Origin: DASTBU01 sp035711845
GTDB lineage: Bacteria; Acidobacteriota; Vicinamibacteria; Vicinamibacterales; 2-12-FULL-66-21
DNA: 64,000 nt
Assembly (NCBI GenBank): GCA_035711845.1
Contig: DASTBU010000081.1
Location: 12,944-76,943 of the forward strand
Direction of reading: 5' to 3'
The notes beneath the pieces were generated by a model. The model searched no databases. It saw nothing but the letters and a program-made list of their open reading frames with translations, and was not told where the DNA came from. Made by a program: the position numbers and the translations under genes. This document shows positions 60,560 to 64,000 of the stretch, one piece after another. How positions within the stretch are numbered: position 1 is the first letter of the stretch; each line of letters opens with the position of its first letter.

Positions 60560-61000
60560 TTACATGCCTCCGGTCGTGGGGCCCTTGGGCGTTTTCGGCT
60601 CGGTGATGAGGCCGATGTCCTCGATGCCCGCCTTGCGGAGGTCGTCCATGGCCTGCATGACTGCGGAGTAGGATGCATCCGCATCGCCTTTGATCAGAAC
60701 GACGCGTTCGTTCTTCTCCTCGAGGGCGCGCTTCACCCGGTCCGCCATCTCGGTCTTGGGGATGGCGATGCCGTTCAGATGAAACCCGTTCCTGGAGTCG
60801 ATCGCGACGACGGTTTGCTCCTGGGAATCGGGCTTGTCGACCGTATTGTCGGCCAGCGGCAGCCTGACGTCGACGCCTTTCTGGAGCATGGGCGCGACGA
60901 GCATCATGATGATGAGCAGCACCAGCATGACGTCGACGAGCGGCGTGACGTTAATATCGGCTTTCAGGCCGCCTTTTGCGCCCCCGATATCCATTGCCAT
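60560..61000 (-). CDS. exbD: ExbD/TolR-family biopolymer transport protein (first copy)
   Basis: The 146-aa protein has the same architecture: 'DINVTPLVDVMLVLLIIMML' with the proton-path Asp, then a periplasmic domain ('ERVVLIKGDADASYSAVMQ', 'IEDIGLITEPKTPKG'). Two exbD copies after one exbB are common in acidobacteria and myxobacteria; they may form a mixed ExbD dimer inside the ExbB pentamer. It follows exbB by 32 bp. Confidence 0.94.
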   Translation of the reverse strand: MAMDIGGAKGGLKADINVTPLVDVMLVLLIIMMLVAPMLQKGVDVRLPLADNTVDKPDSQEQTVVAIDSRNGFHLNGIAIPKTEMADRVKRALEEKNERVVLIKGDADASYSAVMQAMDDLRKAGIEDIGLITEPKTPKGPTTGGM

Positions 61001-61032
61001 AGGACTTCCCCCTGATTACCGGATCGCCGGCC

Positions 61033-61713
61033 TTATGCCGTCTTCTTGATGAAATAGTCGACCAACTCGGACGACGAGTTGTCCATCTCGACGTTGAAGT
61101 ACTCGATCCGGCCGCTCAGGTAGTTGTAGAACCACACCGCCGGAATCGCGACGACCAGCCCGAGGGCAGTTTCCACCAGCGCCTCCGAGATACCGGCCGA
61201 GACCGCGCCGAGGCCGCCAGAGCCCTGCGAGGCGATGCCGTGGAACGCGTTGATGATGCCGACGACCGTGCCGAGCAGCCCGACGAACGGCGCGGTCGCA
61301 CCGATCGTGGCGAGGGAGGCGACACCCTTCTTGAGATCGTTGGCCGTGAGAGCCGAGGCGCGCTGAATCGCCCGGCGCACGGTGTCGACCAGGTCCTCGC
61401 GGCTCAGGCTGGCGCCGCTTTCCTGCTGGAACTGATATTCCTGCAGCCCGGCGAGAACGACCTTCGCGAGATGGCTGTAGCGGTAGCTCTTCGAGGACGA
61501 GATGGCAATCGCATCCTTGAGCCGGCCTTCCTTGAGGTGCTTGGCGACCTGCGGCGCATACAGCTTCGACTGCTTACGCGCCTGCGCGAACGTGTAGATG
61601 CGCTCGATCGCGACGCCAAAGGAGATCATCGACATGATGATGAGGATGACGCCGATCAGCTTGGCGACCCATCCCATGTCGTTCCACATCTGCATCAAAT
61701 CCATTCCGCCCAT
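61033..61713 (-). CDS. exbB: MotA/TolQ/ExbB proton channel family protein
   Basis: The 226-aa protein has three membrane helices: near 16-38, then 'GATAPFVGLLGTVVGIINAF' (about 137-156) and 'ALVETALGLVVAIPAVWFYNYL' (split, about 175-196). These are the conserved ExbB helices with the Thr residues that line the channel. It forms the proton channel that powers ExbD and TonB. It lies 88 bp downstream of tonB. Confidence 0.95.
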   Translation of the reverse strand: MGGMDLMQMWNDMGWVAKLIGVILIIMSMISFGVAIERIYTFAQARKQSKLYAPQVAKHLKEGRLKDAIAISSSKSYRYSHLAKVVLAGLQEYQFQQESGASLSREDLVDTVRRAIQRASALTANDLKKGVASLATIGATAPFVGLLGTVVGIINAFHGIASQGSGGLGAVSAGISEALVETALGLVVAIPAVWFYNYLSGRIEYFNVEMDNSSSELVDYFIKKTA

Positions 61714-61801
61714 TCGCCACCCTCCGCTGCTGGAACAATCCAGAAAATCAGTCAGTACACGAATCAGTCAAGAATCAATCCATCCGAACGAGACGCAGGA
61801 G

Positions 61802-62521
61802 CTACTGCAACGTGAAATTCACCGTGACGGTCATGATGACCGGCACCGGCACGCCGTTGAGCAGTGTCGGGGTGAACCGCCACTGTTTGACGGCGTCCAC
61901 CGCCGACTGGTCGAGCAGCGGAATCGAGCGGAGGACCTTGGTGTCCTTCACTCGACCGTCCGCGCCGATGGTTGCCTCGATAATGACCACGCCCTGGACG
62001 CGGGCAGACTGGGCTATCGGGGGATAAACGGGCCGTACGTCGTGCGTCTTCGTGGGCGGCTTGATGTTGCCGCCGACACGAACGGGAGCCGCTGGCGGGG
62101 GCGGCGGGGGGGCCTGAGGCAGGCCGCCGACCACACCACCGACGACGCCGCCGGGAACGCCTCCTTCGACACCGCCAGGCACGCCTTCGGCGATGCCGAT
62201 AGAGGGCGGCGGCGCCTCCGGCACGATCTCCTTTGGAGCCTCCACCGGGGCCGCGTCGGGGTTCGACACGGGTTGCGGTGCGACCTTGGGTTGCGCCGCG
62301 GCCGGGGCCGGAGGCGGGGGCGGCGGAGGCGGGGGCGGGGTCCCCACGAACGCCATCATCGTGGGCGGCGTGGGCAGCACGTCGGTCGCCATCAGAGGGA
62401 TGATGATGACCGCCCCGAACAGAATGATATGCGCGAGGATGGAGACCGGGACGGTGTACCACGACCGGGACCCGACCTTTGTCGTCGGGTTGACCACTTC
62501 GCCGAACAACTCACGTGGCAC
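61802..62521 (-). CDS. tonB: TonB energy transducer
   Basis: The 239-aa protein has one helix near 25-45 ('VPVSILAHIILFGAVIIIP'), a Pro-rich spacer with a run of ten prolines, a Gly/Val-rich segment ('GGVEGGVPGGVVGGVVGG'), and a C-terminal TonB domain with 'PVYPPIAQSARVQGVVIIEA', 'GADGRVKDTKVLRSIPLLDQSAVDAVKQWRF' (split). It links the inner-membrane motor to outer-membrane receptors for iron complexes, vitamin B12 or sugars. The GTG at 62521 is chosen because GGAGG lies 8-13 nt upstream; the frame's ATG 20 codons earlier lies across the promoter and cannot be used. The promoter is near-perfect. Confidence 0.93.
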   Translation of the reverse strand: MPRELFGEVVNPTTKVGSRSWYTVPVSILAHIILFGAVIIIPLMATDVLPTPPTMMAFVGTPPPPPPPPPPAPAAAQPKVAPQPVSNPDAAPVEAPKEIVPEAPPPSIGIAEGVPGGVEGGVPGGVVGGVVGGLPQAPPPPPPAAPVRVGGNIKPPTKTHDVRPVYPPIAQSARVQGVVIIEATIGADGRVKDTKVLRSIPLLDQSAVDAVKQWRFTPTLLNGVPVPVIMTVTVNFTLQ

Positions 62522-62564
62522 GGCTTCCCCCCTCCTGCTCCTCGAACGCGTCGCAAGCCCGCGA

Positions 62565-62594
62565 ATTATAGTCAGACCCAAAAAGCAGTGTCAA
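62565..62594 (-). promoter_or_regulatory. Strong sigma70 promoter of the tonB-exbB-exbD-exbD operon
   Basis: On the minus strand TTGACA (62594-62589), an 18-bp spacer and TATAAT (62570-62565), both exact consensus. The start site would be near 62558, about 37 nt before the GTG. It is the best promoter in the window. Confidence 0.8.
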
Positions 62595-62673
62595 CGCATC
62601 ACCTTTGTCCGTTAGACACCGGAATCCGCAAATCGGCACCTGTTCCCGGCCCCAGGGGCGAATTCCCTGCGGC

Positions 62674-64000
<1,327 letters not shown>

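Overview
The window is 64 kb of GC-rich, densely coded bacterial chromosome with no insertion sequence, prophage, integrase or CRISPR array visible. The gene content suggests an Acidobacteriota, perhaps Vicinamibacteria-like, Gram-negative-type cell. The evidence is duplicated MacB/FtsX 'orphan' permeases with a PadR regulator, PQQ-type secreted enzymes, a TonB/ExbB/ExbD system, a membrane pyrophosphatase and many lipoprotein or Sec-exported proteins. This placement is inference from families, not from a marker-gene comparison.

Layout. 0-20 kb is accessory: permeases, PadR and MocR-type regulators, a membrane-anchored sulfatase-like enzyme, a subclass B3 metallo-beta-lactamase-like protein near an AAC(3)-like acetyltransferase, MgtC/DUF4010, nicotinate phosphoribosyltransferase and a tandem universal stress protein. 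20-29 kb holds a sugar-dehydrogenase-like protein with C-terminal Cys/Trp repeats, a MobA-like transferase, a selenocysteine tRNA, a cold-shock gene with a long leader, HAD, CuZn-SOD and PHP proteins, a catalytically dead ABC ATPase, a Fur-ferritin fusion and an IscA/ErpA-type protein. 29-39 kb is metabolism and translation: pgi, class I fumarase, aspartase, bioY, then thiD-moaE-moaD-prfA-prmC-HIT. 39-50 kb has an acetyltransferase, an M16 protease pair, a LecA-like secreted protein, the operon ileS-lspA-lgt-rluD, a Nudix hydrolase and an HDAC-like protein. 50-64 kb has lon, a DksA/TraR-type protein, rpmB-ridA, the RelA/SpoT homologue, a TPR lipoprotein, the tonB-exbB-exbD-exbD operon and the C-terminal two thirds of hppA.

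Three signals stand out. (1) A Fur DNA-binding domain is fused to a complete two-ExxH ferritin-like di-iron domain, next to an Fe-S carrier gene. (2) Five intergenic arrays have a 7-bp period, each with its own heptamer words; two pairs are reverse complements of each other, and one pair brackets an acetyltransferase gene. (3) Four genes have a -10 hexamer only 6-8 nt before the ATG and no Shine-Dalgarno sequence, so leaderless mRNAs are likely. A tRNA-Sec shows that UGA is probably read as selenocysteine somewhere in this genome.

Good sigma70-type promoters are visible for tonB (TTGACA-18-TATAAT), csp, bioY, erpA, the TPR lipoprotein and the gene ending at 54263. Many long open frames on the opposite strands are GC-driven shadows and are left out.
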